A stretch of DNA of 64,000 nt from Ruania zhangjianzhongii (GTDB lineage: Bacteria; Actinomycetota; Actinomycetes; Actinomycetales; Beutenbergiaceae), in NCBI RefSeq assembly GCF_008000995.1, contig NZ_CP042828.1, forward strand, positions 806,001 through 870,000, written 5' to 3'. Each line of letters opens with the position of its first letter. The first letter of the stretch is position 1. A program made the position numbers and the translations under genes. Below are positions 27,655 through 36,253 of this stretch, one piece after another. Under the pieces are notes generated by a model that was not told the DNA's origin, did no database searches, and saw nothing but the letters and a program-made list of their open reading frames with translations.

Positions 27655-28659
27655 TCAGTCGAGAACGTCCAGCCGGGCTCGGAGGTCGTCCTTCACCTGT
27701 GGCGGCGCCCAGGCGATGTCGACGGCGTTGCGCTGCAGCTGGATCAGGTCCGTCTCGGTGAGTCCGGCCTCCTCGGCGAGCACCGCAAGGTTCTCCTGGA
27801 CGTACCCACCGAAGTAGGCCGGGTCATCGGAGTTGATGGTGATCTTCACCCCGCGCCGAAGCAGCTCGGCGATCTCGGCGGCCTTGGTACCGTCGCTGAC
27901 CCATCGGTTGGAGATCGGGCAGGAGGTCAACCCGATACTCCGGTCGATCAGCTCCTGCACCAGCGACTCGTCCTCCAGCACGTTCGTGCCGTGGTCGATC
28001 CGTTCCACCCCGATCTCGTGCAGCACTTGGCGGATGTGCTCGATCGACCCGTCTTGGTCCACATCGCAGTGCATGGTGAGCCGGTAACCCTCCTGGCGCG
28101 CCCGCGCGAACACGGCAGCGAACTTGCTCGGCGGGTTGCCCCGCTCGTCCGAGTCCAGTCCCACGCCGGTGATCCACTCGCGGTAGGGCAGCGAGGCCAC
28201 CAGTGTGGCCATCGCGAACTCCGCCTGGAAGTCCCGGAGGAAGCACATGATCAGTGCGCTGCGGATCCCCAGCCGGTTCTCGGCATCCTGCTGGGCCCGG
28301 CGCAGACCTCGGATCACCACATCGAACGGCACACCCCGGGCGGTGTGCGCCTGCGGGTCGAAGAAGATCTCCACGTAGGCGAGGTTCTGCGCGGCCACCC
28401 GCTCGAAGTAGGTCCGGGCCAGGTCGTAGAAGTCCGGCTCGGTGCGCAACACCTCCATCCCTGCGTAGTAGCTGGCCAGGAACGAGCCGAGATCGTGGAA
28501 CTGGTAGGAGGCGCGGACCTCCTCCGGTGTGGCGTACTCGAGCTCGATCCCGTTGCGCTCGGCGAGCTCGAACCGTAGCTCGGGCTCGAGCGTGCCCTCG
28601 ATGTGCAGGTGCAGCTCGGACTTGGGCAGTGCGGCGAGAAACTCGGCGCTGACGGTCAT
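27655..28659 (-). CDS. Adenosine/adenine deaminase family protein (ADA fold)
   Basis: 334 residues. It follows the bacterial adenine-deaminase branch of the ADA family (LPKSELHLHIEGTLEPELRFELAERN at 11-36, FDPQAHTARGVPFDVV, PPSKF, DHGTNVLEDE, TINSDDPAYFGGY). Metal ligands H17, H19, H197 and D278 are present. In place of the usual HAGE motif it has H197-C-D-V-D, so the catalytic Glu position is Val200 with Asp201 beside it. That suggests a shifted active site or a different purine substrate. It is in an operon with the unrelated Ade enzyme and a permease. Confidence 0.85.
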   Translation of the reverse strand: MTVSAEFLAALPKSELHLHIEGTLEPELRFELAERNGIELEYATPEEVRASYQFHDLGSFLASYYAGMEVLRTEPDFYDLARTYFERVAAQNLAYVEIFFDPQAHTARGVPFDVVIRGLRRAQQDAENRLGIRSALIMCFLRDFQAEFAMATLVASLPYREWITGVGLDSDERGNPPSKFAAVFARARQEGYRLTMHCDVDQDGSIEHIRQVLHEIGVERIDHGTNVLEDESLVQELIDRSIGLTSCPISNRWVSDGTKAAEIAELLRRGVKITINSDDPAYFGGYVQENLAVLAEEAGLTETDLIQLQRNAVDIAWAPPQVKDDLRARLDVLD

Positions 28660-28697
28660 GGTCGTCCTCTCTGTGGGTCGCGGCTCAGGTCGCAGGC

Positions 28698-30461
28698 TCA
28701 GCTGCTGGTGGCTTCGAGGACCGGGCTGACCGGCTCCAGCACGCGGCAGTCGATCAGCCCGAGGTCGGTGATCGCATAGTCCGGGATCGCGGTGATCGAC
28801 AGGAACATCAGGTACCAGAACGGCGAGGGCAGCGTGCTGCCGAGCCGCTGGGCCTTGGCGTCCAGGGCGCGTTCGCGTGCGGCCATCTCCTCGGGCTGCA
28901 GATCGGCGACGATCCCCCCGACCGGGAGCGGGAGCAGGTCGAGCACCTCACCGTCGGCCACCACCACCTGGCCGCCGCCGGCCCGGCCGAGCTCGTTGAT
29001 CGCCAGTGCCATGTCGTCACGGTTGGTGCCCACGCAGACGACGTTGTTGTCGTCCGGGGACGCCGAGGTCGCGATCGCGCCGCGGCTGAGCCCGAACCCG
29101 TGCACGAACGCCACTGGCAGGTTGTCGGTCTTGCCGTACCGCTCCGCGACCGTCACATAGAGCACGTCCTGGTCGGTATCGGCACAGATGGCACCATCGC
29201 GCACCGGCAGGCGTGCGTCCTTGCGGGTACGCACGAACGCCACCTCCGCACTCAGTGCCATCGCCAGCACCGACGCGCTGTCTCCCTCGGCCGGCAGGCG
29301 CAGATCGTCGGCAGCCACCGGTCGGCGCTTCATCGACTCGAGCAGGACGGCGGAGCGCTCCGGTGCCTGTGCCTGCTGCAGCGGCGCCCCGTTCTCGGCG
29401 ATCACCCGCCCGCCGGCGACCACCCGCTGGGCACGGAAGTCCGCCAGGTCGTCCACCAGCAGGACGTCGGCGAACCGGCCCGGGGCCAGAGACCCGACGT
29501 GCTCGTCGATCCGGTACATCGTGGCGCAGTTGATGGTGGCCATCTGGATGGCGGTCATCGGCGGCAGGCCGATCTCGATGGCCTGCCGCACCAGGGCGTC
29601 CAGGTGCCCGTGGTCGAGGATCTCGCTCGCAGAGACGTCATCGGTGCAGAACGCCACCCGGCCCGGCTGGGCCCCGAACTCGGTGATCACCCGGATGTTC
29701 TCCGCGAGGAACGGCGCCGCCGTGGACTGGCGGATGATCACGTTGATGCCGTTACGGAGCTTCTCCAGCGTTTCCTCGGCCGAGTAGGACTCATGGTCCA
29801 GGGCGATGCCGGCGGCTGCCTGTCCGGCGATCCTCCGGGCATCGGCCAAGGGTGCACAACCGAACGGACGCAGCCGGTTCTTCCGGCCCATGTCGATCGC
29901 GGTGAGGACCTCCTCGTCACCGTGCTCGATGAACTCCTGCACCGTCTCCCACAGCCCGTAGCACTCCTCCCAGGTCTGCGCGATGCGGTGCTCCTCGGGA
30001 CCGAACCGGTGGCCCACATTCGACTCCGGCACGGTGTAGGGAGCCTTGGCGGGGGCGCCCCAGAAGATGCGGAAGTCAGAGTCGCGGGCCTCGTCGAGGA
30101 ACTCGCGCACGCCGTCGAGGCCCGCCACCACGAGGACCTGGTCGAGACCGGAGAGCGCGCTGGTGGTGCCGTATCGGGAGACCAGGCTGCCGAACATGGT
30201 CACGGACAGCTTGCTGCACTCGACGTGCAGGTGCCCGTCGATCAAGCCCGGCACCAGGTACTGGCCGGTGGCATCGATGATCGCGGTCTCCGGCCCGCGC
30301 CGGTCGGCCACATCACCCGTGGCGGCGATCCGCCCGTTGGTGATGGCCAGGTCCGCAGCGTAGATCTCGCCGCTGAGGACGTTCACCAGGGTGCCGCCGG
30401 TGATGAGGGTATCGGCGGGGGCGCGGCCGAACGCGGTGTCCAGCAGTGCGGTGTCGGTCAT
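28698..30461 (-). CDS. ade: Adenine deaminase (Ade, amidohydrolase type)
   Basis: 587 residues, normal Ade length. Motifs: DTLITGGTLVNVLSGEIYAADLAI, GLIDGHLHVECSKLS with the HxH metal site, ALDHESYSAEETLEKLRNG, FCTDDVSASEILDHGHLD, and the C-terminal SPFWYLMFLSITAIPDYAITD. Hydrolyses adenine to hypoxanthine and ammonia with a binuclear metal centre. Its ATG shares a base with the permease stop (TGATG). The short gap (38 bases) to the next deaminase supports one operon. Confidence 0.95.
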   Translation of the reverse strand: MTDTALLDTAFGRAPADTLITGGTLVNVLSGEIYAADLAITNGRIAATGDVADRRGPETAIIDATGQYLVPGLIDGHLHVECSKLSVTMFGSLVSRYGTTSALSGLDQVLVVAGLDGVREFLDEARDSDFRIFWGAPAKAPYTVPESNVGHRFGPEEHRIAQTWEECYGLWETVQEFIEHGDEEVLTAIDMGRKNRLRPFGCAPLADARRIAGQAAAGIALDHESYSAEETLEKLRNGINVIIRQSTAAPFLAENIRVITEFGAQPGRVAFCTDDVSASEILDHGHLDALVRQAIEIGLPPMTAIQMATINCATMYRIDEHVGSLAPGRFADVLLVDDLADFRAQRVVAGGRVIAENGAPLQQAQAPERSAVLLESMKRRPVAADDLRLPAEGDSASVLAMALSAEVAFVRTRKDARLPVRDGAICADTDQDVLYVTVAERYGKTDNLPVAFVHGFGLSRGAIATSASPDDNNVVCVGTNRDDMALAINELGRAGGGQVVVADGEVLDLLPLPVGGIVADLQPEEMAARERALDAKAQRLGSTLPSPFWYLMFLSITAIPDYAITDLGLIDCRVLEPVSPVLEATSS

Positions 30462-31867
30462 CAGTGTGCTCCTTCGGTCTGCTTGGGGGAGGGCTGGGCC
30501 TGCTCGTGCTCGCGTCGAGCCAGCAGCCAGTAGAGGAGGGCCGCGACCGCGATGCCGGCAGGGATGCTCAGGTCGGCGCCGCCGGTGAGGGTGGCGAGCG
30601 GGCCGACGTAAGTGGTCGTGTTCACCCAGAGCGCGGCCACCACCATCCCGACCGCTTGGGCCACCAGTCCGGACAGCCGATATCCGCCTCGGCCCCAGTA
30701 CCGGCCGCCGGTCTCACTGGCCAGCGAGGGCAGGTCGTATCGACCCCGGCGCATCAACCAGTCGGTCACGTAGATCGCCACCCAGGGAGCGAGCCAGATC
30801 ACCAGCAGGCTGAGGAACGCGTTCAGCAGGTCGTAGAACGATTGCCCGACGACGGCGATGTAGGTGATCACGGCGCAGATCACCGTGTCGATCACCACCA
30901 TGGTCACGCGGGAGACCTTGATTCCGGCGGTCTGCAGGTTGAGGCCGGAGGAGTACAGGTTGGTGCTGTTCTGCACCAGCAGCGAGACCATCGCCAGGAC
31001 CAGGTACGGCACCACGAACCACGCCGGCAGGACCGCCGGGAGGCCGGAGATCGGATCGGCGACATCCAGGGTGATCGAGGCGGTCGCCGCGCCGAGGATC
31101 TGGAGCAGCACGTACGGCAGGAACCCGCCGACAGCGGCATAGGTCCCGACGGCACGCTTGGAGCTGCCTACCGGCAGGTAGCGGGAGAAGTTCGACCCGG
31201 CCGGTGCCCAGGACAGCCCGCCGGAGGCCATGATCAGCGCGATGCCGACGATCATTGTGGACGCCGAGGCGCCGGACCCGTCGGTGCTGCTCAGCTCGAC
31301 CTTCGGCAGCACGAGGATGGCCATCACCAGGAAGGCGAGCGCGAAGATCGCGGAGAAGTACTTCTGCGCCCGCATCATCACCGAGTGCCCGAACAGCGGC
31401 AGCAGCAGCTGGACCCCGGCAAGGACCACGATGGTGAGGATCTGGACCGGGGTGCTGGCCGCGATCCCGGCGCCGTCGAGCAGGGTGAGCGCGGCGAACA
31501 CCACCAGGATAAGGCCACCGGCCTCGAAGCCAACCAGGGTCAACCAGGCGAACACGCCGAGGATCCGGCCCCCTCGCGGGCCATAGGACGAGCGGGAGAT
31601 GGTCAGCGTCGTCGTCCCGGTCCTCGGGCCCTGCACGCTTGCCAGCCCGAGCAGCGGATAGGCGAGCAGGTTCCCGATGATGATCACCACGACGGACTGC
31701 GCGAAGCTCAGCCCGAGCGCCACCACGAAGGCGCCGTAGACCACGGTGAACACGGTGGTGGTGGTTCCCGCCCAGAGGAACATCAGGTCTCGCGGCTTGC
31801 CGTATCGCGCGGACTCTGGGACGAGATCGATACCGCGTCGCTCGATAGATCCCTGGCTGTCGGTCAT
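30461..31867 (-). CDS. Cytosine/purine permease (NCS1 family)
   Basis: 468 residues from the ATG at 31867, after CAAAGGAGC. The much longer open frame upstream shows no family sequence. About 12 hydrophobic segments. NCS1 features: GIDLVPESARYGKPRDLMFLWAGTT, ISRSSYGPRGGRILGVFAWLTLVGFEAGG, APAGSNFSRYLP, and WLAPWVAIYVTDWLM. CodB-like proteins import cytosine or purines with Na+ or H+. With two adenine-deaminase genes behind it, adenine is the likely cargo. First gene of the operon. Confidence 0.92.
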   Translation of the reverse strand: MTDSQGSIERRGIDLVPESARYGKPRDLMFLWAGTTTTVFTVVYGAFVVALGLSFAQSVVVIIIGNLLAYPLLGLASVQGPRTGTTTLTISRSSYGPRGGRILGVFAWLTLVGFEAGGLILVVFAALTLLDGAGIAASTPVQILTIVVLAGVQLLLPLFGHSVMMRAQKYFSAIFALAFLVMAILVLPKVELSSTDGSGASASTMIVGIALIMASGGLSWAPAGSNFSRYLPVGSSKRAVGTYAAVGGFLPYVLLQILGAATASITLDVADPISGLPAVLPAWFVVPYLVLAMVSLLVQNSTNLYSSGLNLQTAGIKVSRVTMVVIDTVICAVITYIAVVGQSFYDLLNAFLSLLVIWLAPWVAIYVTDWLMRRGRYDLPSLASETGGRYWGRGGYRLSGLVAQAVGMVVAALWVNTTTYVGPLATLTGGADLSIPAGIAVAALLYWLLARREHEQAQPSPKQTEGAH

Positions 31868-31910
31868 CTGGGCTCCTTTGCCATCGCTGGTCGTGGCGAG
31901 ACTAGGTGAA

Positions 31911-31920
31911 GAAACGTTTC
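31911..31920. promoter_or_regulatory. LacI-type operator upstream of the permease operon
   Basis: GAAACGTTTC is a perfect 10-bp palindrome 44 bases before the permease start. It matches the usual centre-CG operators of LacI-family proteins. The LacI gene at the end of this operon is the obvious candidate ligand. Confidence 0.65.
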
Positions 31921-32018
31921 GGCACAAGCATGGCAGAAGTGGCTCGGTCGTTGCTGTGGTGTGGCGATGACCCGGGGTCTGGCGTGGGGCCCGCACGCCG
32001 CGCAGATAGGGTCGTGTG

Positions 32019-32081
32019 GAGTCGGTCACCGGTGACCGACCCTGCGCGACCTTGTCGAGCAGCGGCGAGGGCGCCGGCTGG
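32019..32081 (-). pseudogene. Relic of a LacI-type gene 3' end
   Basis: The minus strand reads PLLDKVAQGRSPVTDS, nearly the same as the C-terminus of the LacI protein (ALLDTVAQGRSPVTDS). At DNA level about 54 bases match 26570-26623 with only four mismatches, including a shared 16-bp palindrome CGGTCACCGGTGACCG (26574-26589 and 32023-32038). The stop codon is lost and nothing upstream resembles LacI. It is either a remnant of a second regulator or a duplicated fragment. Confidence 0.65.
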
Positions 32082-32158
32082 AGTGCGCCCGGTACGATGC
32101 CGGGCGGGCCACGGGGCGTGGCCGACCTATCTGGCCGGACAAGACACTGAGGTGAGTC

Positions 32159-33457
32159 GTGGCGATCTGGACGCTGTACCGAGATGGCAAGACCATCGTC
32201 CCGGGTGAGGTGGTGGCGCCAGGGCAGCGACTCTCCTGGCCGCGCACTATCGGCATCGGGGCGCAGCACGTGGTGGCGATGTTCGGGGCCACCTTCCTAG
32301 TGCCCCTGCTCACCGGCTTCCCGCCCGCCACCACGCTGTTCTTCTCCGCGATCGGCACTGCCGGCTTCTTGCTGATCACCCGCGGGCGGGTGCCCAGCTA
32401 CCTCGGCTCCAGCTTCGCCTTCCTCGCCCCGATGGGGGCAGGCACAGCCGCGCAGCTGCCGATGTCGGTGGCGCTCGGCGGGATCCTGGTCACCGGTGTG
32501 CTGCTGGCAATCGTCGGTCTGGTGGTGCACCTGGCCGGGGCGAAGTGGATCGACATCGCGATGCCGCCGGCGGTGACCGGCACGATCGTCGCGCTGATCG
32601 GGCTGAACCTCGCGCCCACTGCCTGGACCAATGTGCAGGAGGCACCGGTGACGGCGGTGGTCACCCTGGGCTCGATCGTGCTGATCACGGTGCTGTTCCG
32701 CGGCATGATCGGGCGGCTCGCCATCCTGCTGGGCGTGCTGGTGGGGTACCTGGTGGCGGTCCTGCGCAGCGAGGTGGATTTCACTGACGTGAGCAACGCC
32801 GCCTGGGTCGGGCTGCCGCAGTTCACCGCACCCACCTTCGACGTCAGCGTCCTCGGGCTGTTCGTGCCGGTGGTGATGGTGCTGATCGCCGAGAACGTCG
32901 GCCATGTGAAGTCGGTGGCCGCGATGACCGGGGAGAACCTCGACGGCGTCACCGGCCGGGCGCTGATCGCCGACGGGCTGGCCACGACCTTTGCCGGCCT
33001 GGGCGGCGGCTCCGGGACCACCACCTACGCCGAGAACATCGGGGTGATGGCCGCGACCCGGGTTTACTCCACTGCCGCCTACGGGGTGGCTGCGGCCTGT
33101 GCCCTGCTGCTGAGCATGTCCCCGAAGTTCGGTGCGCTGATCGCCACTGTGCCGGCCGGGGTGCTCGGCGGGGCCGCCACCGTGCTCTACGGCATGATCG
33201 GCATCCTCGGTGCTCGGATCTGGGTGCAGAACAAGGTGGACTTCTCCGACCCGGTGAACCTCACGACGGCCGGTATCGCCCTGGTGGTGGGCATCGCGAA
33301 CTACACCTGGGTGGCCGGCGGGCTGCGGTTCGAGGGCATCGCGCTCGGTACCGCCGCGGCGTTCGGGATCTACCACGTGATGCGGGCGATCGGCCGGTGG
33401 CGGGGGACCACGGCGCAGCCCGCATCGCCGGCGTCGGTGCCCGACCCGCCGGACTGA
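32159..33457 (+). CDS. uraA: Uracil/xanthine permease (NCS2 family)
   Basis: 432 residues, about 12-14 membrane segments. NCS2 signatures: GIGAQHVVAMFGATFLVPLLTG, the QxxxPTFxxxxG-like core AENVGHVKSVAAMTG, and GLGGGSGTTTYAENIGVMAAT. UraA-type proteins import uracil by proton symport; xanthine transporters share the fold. The GTG start gives MAIWTLYRDGK. Divergent from the adenine operon, so this locus handles nucleobase uptake on both sides. The stop lies in a 30-bp tandem repeat. Confidence 0.9.
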   Translation: MAIWTLYRDGKTIVPGEVVAPGQRLSWPRTIGIGAQHVVAMFGATFLVPLLTGFPPATTLFFSAIGTAGFLLITRGRVPSYLGSSFAFLAPMGAGTAAQLPMSVALGGILVTGVLLAIVGLVVHLAGAKWIDIAMPPAVTGTIVALIGLNLAPTAWTNVQEAPVTAVVTLGSIVLITVLFRGMIGRLAILLGVLVGYLVAVLRSEVDFTDVSNAAWVGLPQFTAPTFDVSVLGLFVPVVMVLIAENVGHVKSVAAMTGENLDGVTGRALIADGLATTFAGLGGGSGTTTYAENIGVMAATRVYSTAAYGVAAACALLLSMSPKFGALIATVPAGVLGGAATVLYGMIGILGARIWVQNKVDFSDPVNLTTAGIALVVGIANYTWVAGGLRFEGIALGTAAAFGIYHVMRAIGRWRGTTAQPASPASVPDPPD

Positions 33458-33526
33458 CCCCGCGCCAGTGCTGGTCCGCGGGACTGATCCCGCGCCAGTG
33501 CTGGTCCGCGGGACTGATCCCGCGCC
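33451..33526. repeat. 30-bp tandem repeat (2.5 units) over the uraA stop
   Basis: Units begin at 33451, 33481 and 33511 and contain the uraA stop codon in the first. Each unit junction forms a 7-bp stem CGCGGGA-CTGA-TCCCGCG (33477-33494 and 33507-33524), so the array is a repeated terminator-like hairpin. Confidence 0.85.
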
Positions 33527-33539
33527 GGAGGTACCTTGC

Positions 33540-33575
33540 GGGATCGGAGTCAGTCTCTACCTTGGCTCCGATCCC
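33540..33575. terminator. Inverted repeat after the uraA repeats
   Basis: GGGATCGGAG (33540-33549) and CTCCGATCCC (33566-33575) pair perfectly over 10 bp with a 16-base loop. The following 165 bases up to 33740 are G/T-rich with two GCGCGAGTTCCGG copies and contain no gene that I can support. Confidence 0.55.
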
Positions 33576-33740
33576 ACAGGTTGCCTCCGTTGCCGGTGGG
33601 CGGGGCGAGTGGGTGCGGGGGTGGTGGTGCGCGAGTTCCGGGTGTGGTGTTGCGCGAGTTCCGGTGCCGCGAGCGGGTTCCGGTGCTGGTGTGGGGGCGC
33701 TGGTGCCGGTGCCGGTGCCGGCACCCCGGTGCAGGGTGGG

Positions 33741-34394
33741 TCAGTCCAGGCCGGCGTCCCGGATCAGCAGCGCCACCTGGGTGCGGTTGTTCAGATCCAG
33801 CTTGGTCAGGATCCGGGAGATGTGCGCCTTGACGGTGGCCATGCTCATCAGCAGCGCCGCCGCGATCTCCGCGTTCGACTGCCCCTGACCCACCGCCACT
33901 GCCACCTCGCGCTCCCGCGGGGAGAGCCGGCCCAGTGCCGCGCGCGCCTGATCGGCCGATCCGGAGCTGTCGATCGCTTGGTCCATCAGCCGGCGCAGCA
34001 CCCCGGAGGAGAGGATCGGCTCACCGGCTGCCACCCGCTGCACCGCGGAGACGATCTGCTCCGGCGGGGCATCCTTGACCAGGAATCCGCTGGCCCCGGC
34101 GCGCAGCGCCCGGAGCACGTTGTCGTCGGAGTCGAAGGTGGTCAGCACCACCACCTCCGGCGGGTTCGGCCGGGCCCGGAGCCGGGCAGTGGCGCGAATC
34201 CCGTCCACCTGGGGCATCCGCAGATCCATCAGCACCACGTCCGGGTGGTGGGCATCCACGGCAGCGGGCACCTCGGCGCCATCGCCGGCCTCGGCCACCA
34301 CCTCGATTCCGGAGTCCCCACCGAGCAGCATCGCCAGCCCGGCCCGCACCAACGGGTCGTCGTCCACCAGCAGCAGCCGCACAGGGGTTGTCAT
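33741..34394 (-). CDS. NarL/LuxR family response regulator
   Basis: 217 residues from the ATG at 34394. Receiver domain: LLLVDDDPLVRAGLAMLL, phospho-acceptor Asp in DVVLMDLRMPQVDG, conserved Thr in VVVLTTFDSDDN and Lys in FLVKDAPPEQ. C-terminal LuxR HTH: LSPREREVAVAVGQGQSNAEIAAALLMSMATVKAHISRIL. Its start shares one base with the histidine-kinase stop (TGATG). Partner of the next gene. Confidence 0.95.
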   Translation of the reverse strand: MTTPVRLLLVDDDPLVRAGLAMLLGGDSGIEVVAEAGDGAEVPAAVDAHHPDVVLMDLRMPQVDGIRATARLRARPNPPEVVVLTTFDSDDNVLRALRAGASGFLVKDAPPEQIVSAVQRVAAGEPILSSGVLRRLMDQAIDSSGSADQARAALGRLSPREREVAVAVGQGQSNAEIAAALLMSMATVKAHISRILTKLDLNNRTQVALLIRDAGLD

Positions 34395-35545
34395 CACCTC
34401 CACGGTAGCCGGGCCTCCACCTCGAAGTCCTGCGGGCCGGCCCGGTGCTCCAGCTGTCCGCCGACCAGGCGGGCACGCTCGGCCAGCCCCACGAGTCCGG
34501 TACCGGACCCGGGAAGGCGAGCTCCGCCGTCGGCGATCAACCGATTGCTCACGCACGCAGTGAGCTCGCCCTGCCCGGCATCGCCGGCCAGCGTGATCGC
34601 CACCGGGGCGCCGCTCGCGTGCTTGCGGGCATTCGTGAGTGCCTCCTGCACGATCCGGTAGGCGGCTCGTCCGATCGTCGACGGCGGATCCCCCGTGGTC
34701 TCGTCCGTCACCGTGACCTGCATGCCGGCGTTGCGGCACTCGGCTACCAGGGCGGGCAGGTCGCCGAGCGTGGGCTGTGGGCGGGTGCCGTCTTCGCCTG
34801 CCTCGGCGGGGTCGTCCCGGAGCACGGCGATCACCTCCCGAAGCTCCTCCAGGGCCTCGTGCACGCCGGTCCGGATCACCCCGGCCGCTTGCGCGCGCTG
34901 CTCGGCGGGTGCGTCCGGGCGGTACTCCATCGCACCGGCGTAGGTGGCCAGCAGCGACAACCGGTGCGCGAGCACGTCATGCATCTCCCGGGCGATCAGC
35001 GTGCGCTCCTGGGCCCGTGCCTCGGCGACCCGCCGGGCCTGCTCCGTCTCCGCCCGCCGGGCACGCTCAGCGAGCGAGGCGATCAGGCGCTGACGGACGC
35101 GCGCCTGGGCGCCCCAGCCGAACAGTGCCGCATGCGCCGCGAGCACCAGGATCACCCACCAACCGAACGTCAGGCCCGGATAGGGGCGCCAGATCCAGCG
35201 CAGCAGGTGCGCGGCCACCCCAGCGGCGGCCAGGGCAGCAGCCGGCCAGAACCGCTCCCGCCAGGCAGTATTGATCGTCGCGATGGTCGAACCCGGAGTA
35301 CCCGCAGGGGAGAGCGCCGCGAGCACCGCCTGCAGGCCGGCGCCGAGGAGCCGTCGGCGGTTCAGCACCGGCATCAGCGCCACCGAGACCCCCAGCACGG
35401 CACAGTCCAGAATCAATGGGGCGGCGGCGGTCTGAGCCCATTCCCCGATCAGGGTGAGCACCCCGAGAACCAGCGTGGCACCAATGAGGATCGCATCGCC
35501 GGTGGTGCGTGCGGCGCGGGCTGACCGGGCAGAGCTGGGGTTCAT
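34394..35545 (-). CDS. Sensor histidine kinase, NarL-type (HisKA_3)
   Basis: 383 residues. About five N-terminal membrane segments (residues about 20-145) without a large external domain are followed by a coiled linker. The HisKA_3 phospho-site is EMHDVLAHRLSLLATYAG, and the ATPase has AAYRIVQEALTNARKHA and GSGTGLVGLAERARLVGGQ. The signal is unknown and might be sensed in the membrane. It lies upstream of and overlaps its regulator. A small membrane-protein gene is divergent from its start and may be a target. Confidence 0.94.
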   Translation of the reverse strand: MNPSSARSARAARTTGDAILIGATLVLGVLTLIGEWAQTAAAPLILDCAVLGVSVALMPVLNRRRLLGAGLQAVLAALSPAGTPGSTIATINTAWRERFWPAAALAAAGVAAHLLRWIWRPYPGLTFGWWVILVLAAHAALFGWGAQARVRQRLIASLAERARRAETEQARRVAEARAQERTLIAREMHDVLAHRLSLLATYAGAMEYRPDAPAEQRAQAAGVIRTGVHEALEELREVIAVLRDDPAEAGEDGTRPQPTLGDLPALVAECRNAGMQVTVTDETTGDPPSTIGRAAYRIVQEALTNARKHASGAPVAITLAGDAGQGELTACVSNRLIADGGARLPGSGTGLVGLAERARLVGGQLEHRAGPQDFEVEARLPWR

Positions 35546-35730
35546 GACCTGGTTGAGACTAGGCGGTGCGGGCCGGGGCGACTACAGCCGAAAGTCGGTA
35601 ATGGCCCCGTCATGAGGCGCGCCGCGATAGCCGGGTGACCGATGCCGCCTGCCTGGCCTGGGGAACAGGGTGAGGACTCGTCACACCCCGTGCACCGCCG
35701 TCACTGGTGCCAGACCTGAGGAGATCGACC

Positions 35731-36150
35731 ATGACCACATCGACCACTACCGCGACCGCCACGCGTACCGAGCACCGTGGCCGTCGCCGGCTCGCTGTGC
35801 TGGGCGTGACCGTGCTCGCCGGCCTGCTCACCTGGGCTGTGCTCGACCCGCTGCTCGGGATCGACCTGCGCGCTCAGACCGGATCGGCCATCAGGGCTGT
35901 GGGTCCGGCGGCGATCGTGTTCGCCGCGCTGCTGGCCGGGGCGGCCGGATGGGCGTCACTGGCTCTGCTGGAACGGGTGACGATCCACGCTCGCCGGGTC
36001 TGGACGGTGCTTGCCGGCGTAGTGCTCGCCGGTTCGTTGCTGGGGGCGCTCGGTGGAGTCAGCGCGGCCGCGATCGGCGGGCTGATGGCCCTGCACCTGG
36101 TGGTCGGGCTGACGGTCCTCCTCGGGCTGCGCGGCCGGGCTCGGAAGTGA
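35731..36150 (+). CDS. Small four-TM membrane protein (DUF6069-like)
   Basis: 139 residues from the ATG at 35731, preceded by GAGGAGATCG. After a Thr/Ala-rich N-terminus there are four hydrophobic helices (RLAVLGVTVLAGLLTWAVLDPLL; AIVFAALLAGAAGWASLALL; VWTVLAGVVLAGSLLGALGG; LMALHLVVGLTVLLGL). This matches DUF6069-type proteins often found next to two-component systems in actinobacteria. Function unknown. The 185-base divergent gap to the kinase gene may hold a shared promoter. Confidence 0.78.
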   Translation: MTTSTTTATATRTEHRGRRRLAVLGVTVLAGLLTWAVLDPLLGIDLRAQTGSAIRAVGPAAIVFAALLAGAAGWASLALLERVTIHARRVWTVLAGVVLAGSLLGALGGVSAAAIGGLMALHLVVGLTVLLGLRGRARK

Positions 36151-36253
36151 CGGAACGCCCGGTTCAGGACGCCAAGTGACCCGTCGCTGTGGAAGCCGCG
36201 CCCACCTCCGCAGGCCACCTATCGAACTGGGGGTACCTACTTCGGGGTCGGAG

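Noticed and set aside
26809-28578. A 589-residue plus-strand frame opposite lacI and the deaminase
   Set aside because: It lies antisense to two clear genes. No domain is visible, and its composition is typical of a third-position GC shadow.
31870-32269. A 134-residue N-terminal extension of the permease
   Set aside because: The frame is open but crosses the operator and the lacI relic. The ATG at 31867 has a good ribosome site and begins the family homology.
33580-33888. Short plus-strand frames in the G/T-rich stretch after uraA
   Set aside because: Low-complexity translation and overlap with the response-regulator gene on the opposite strand; no coding support.
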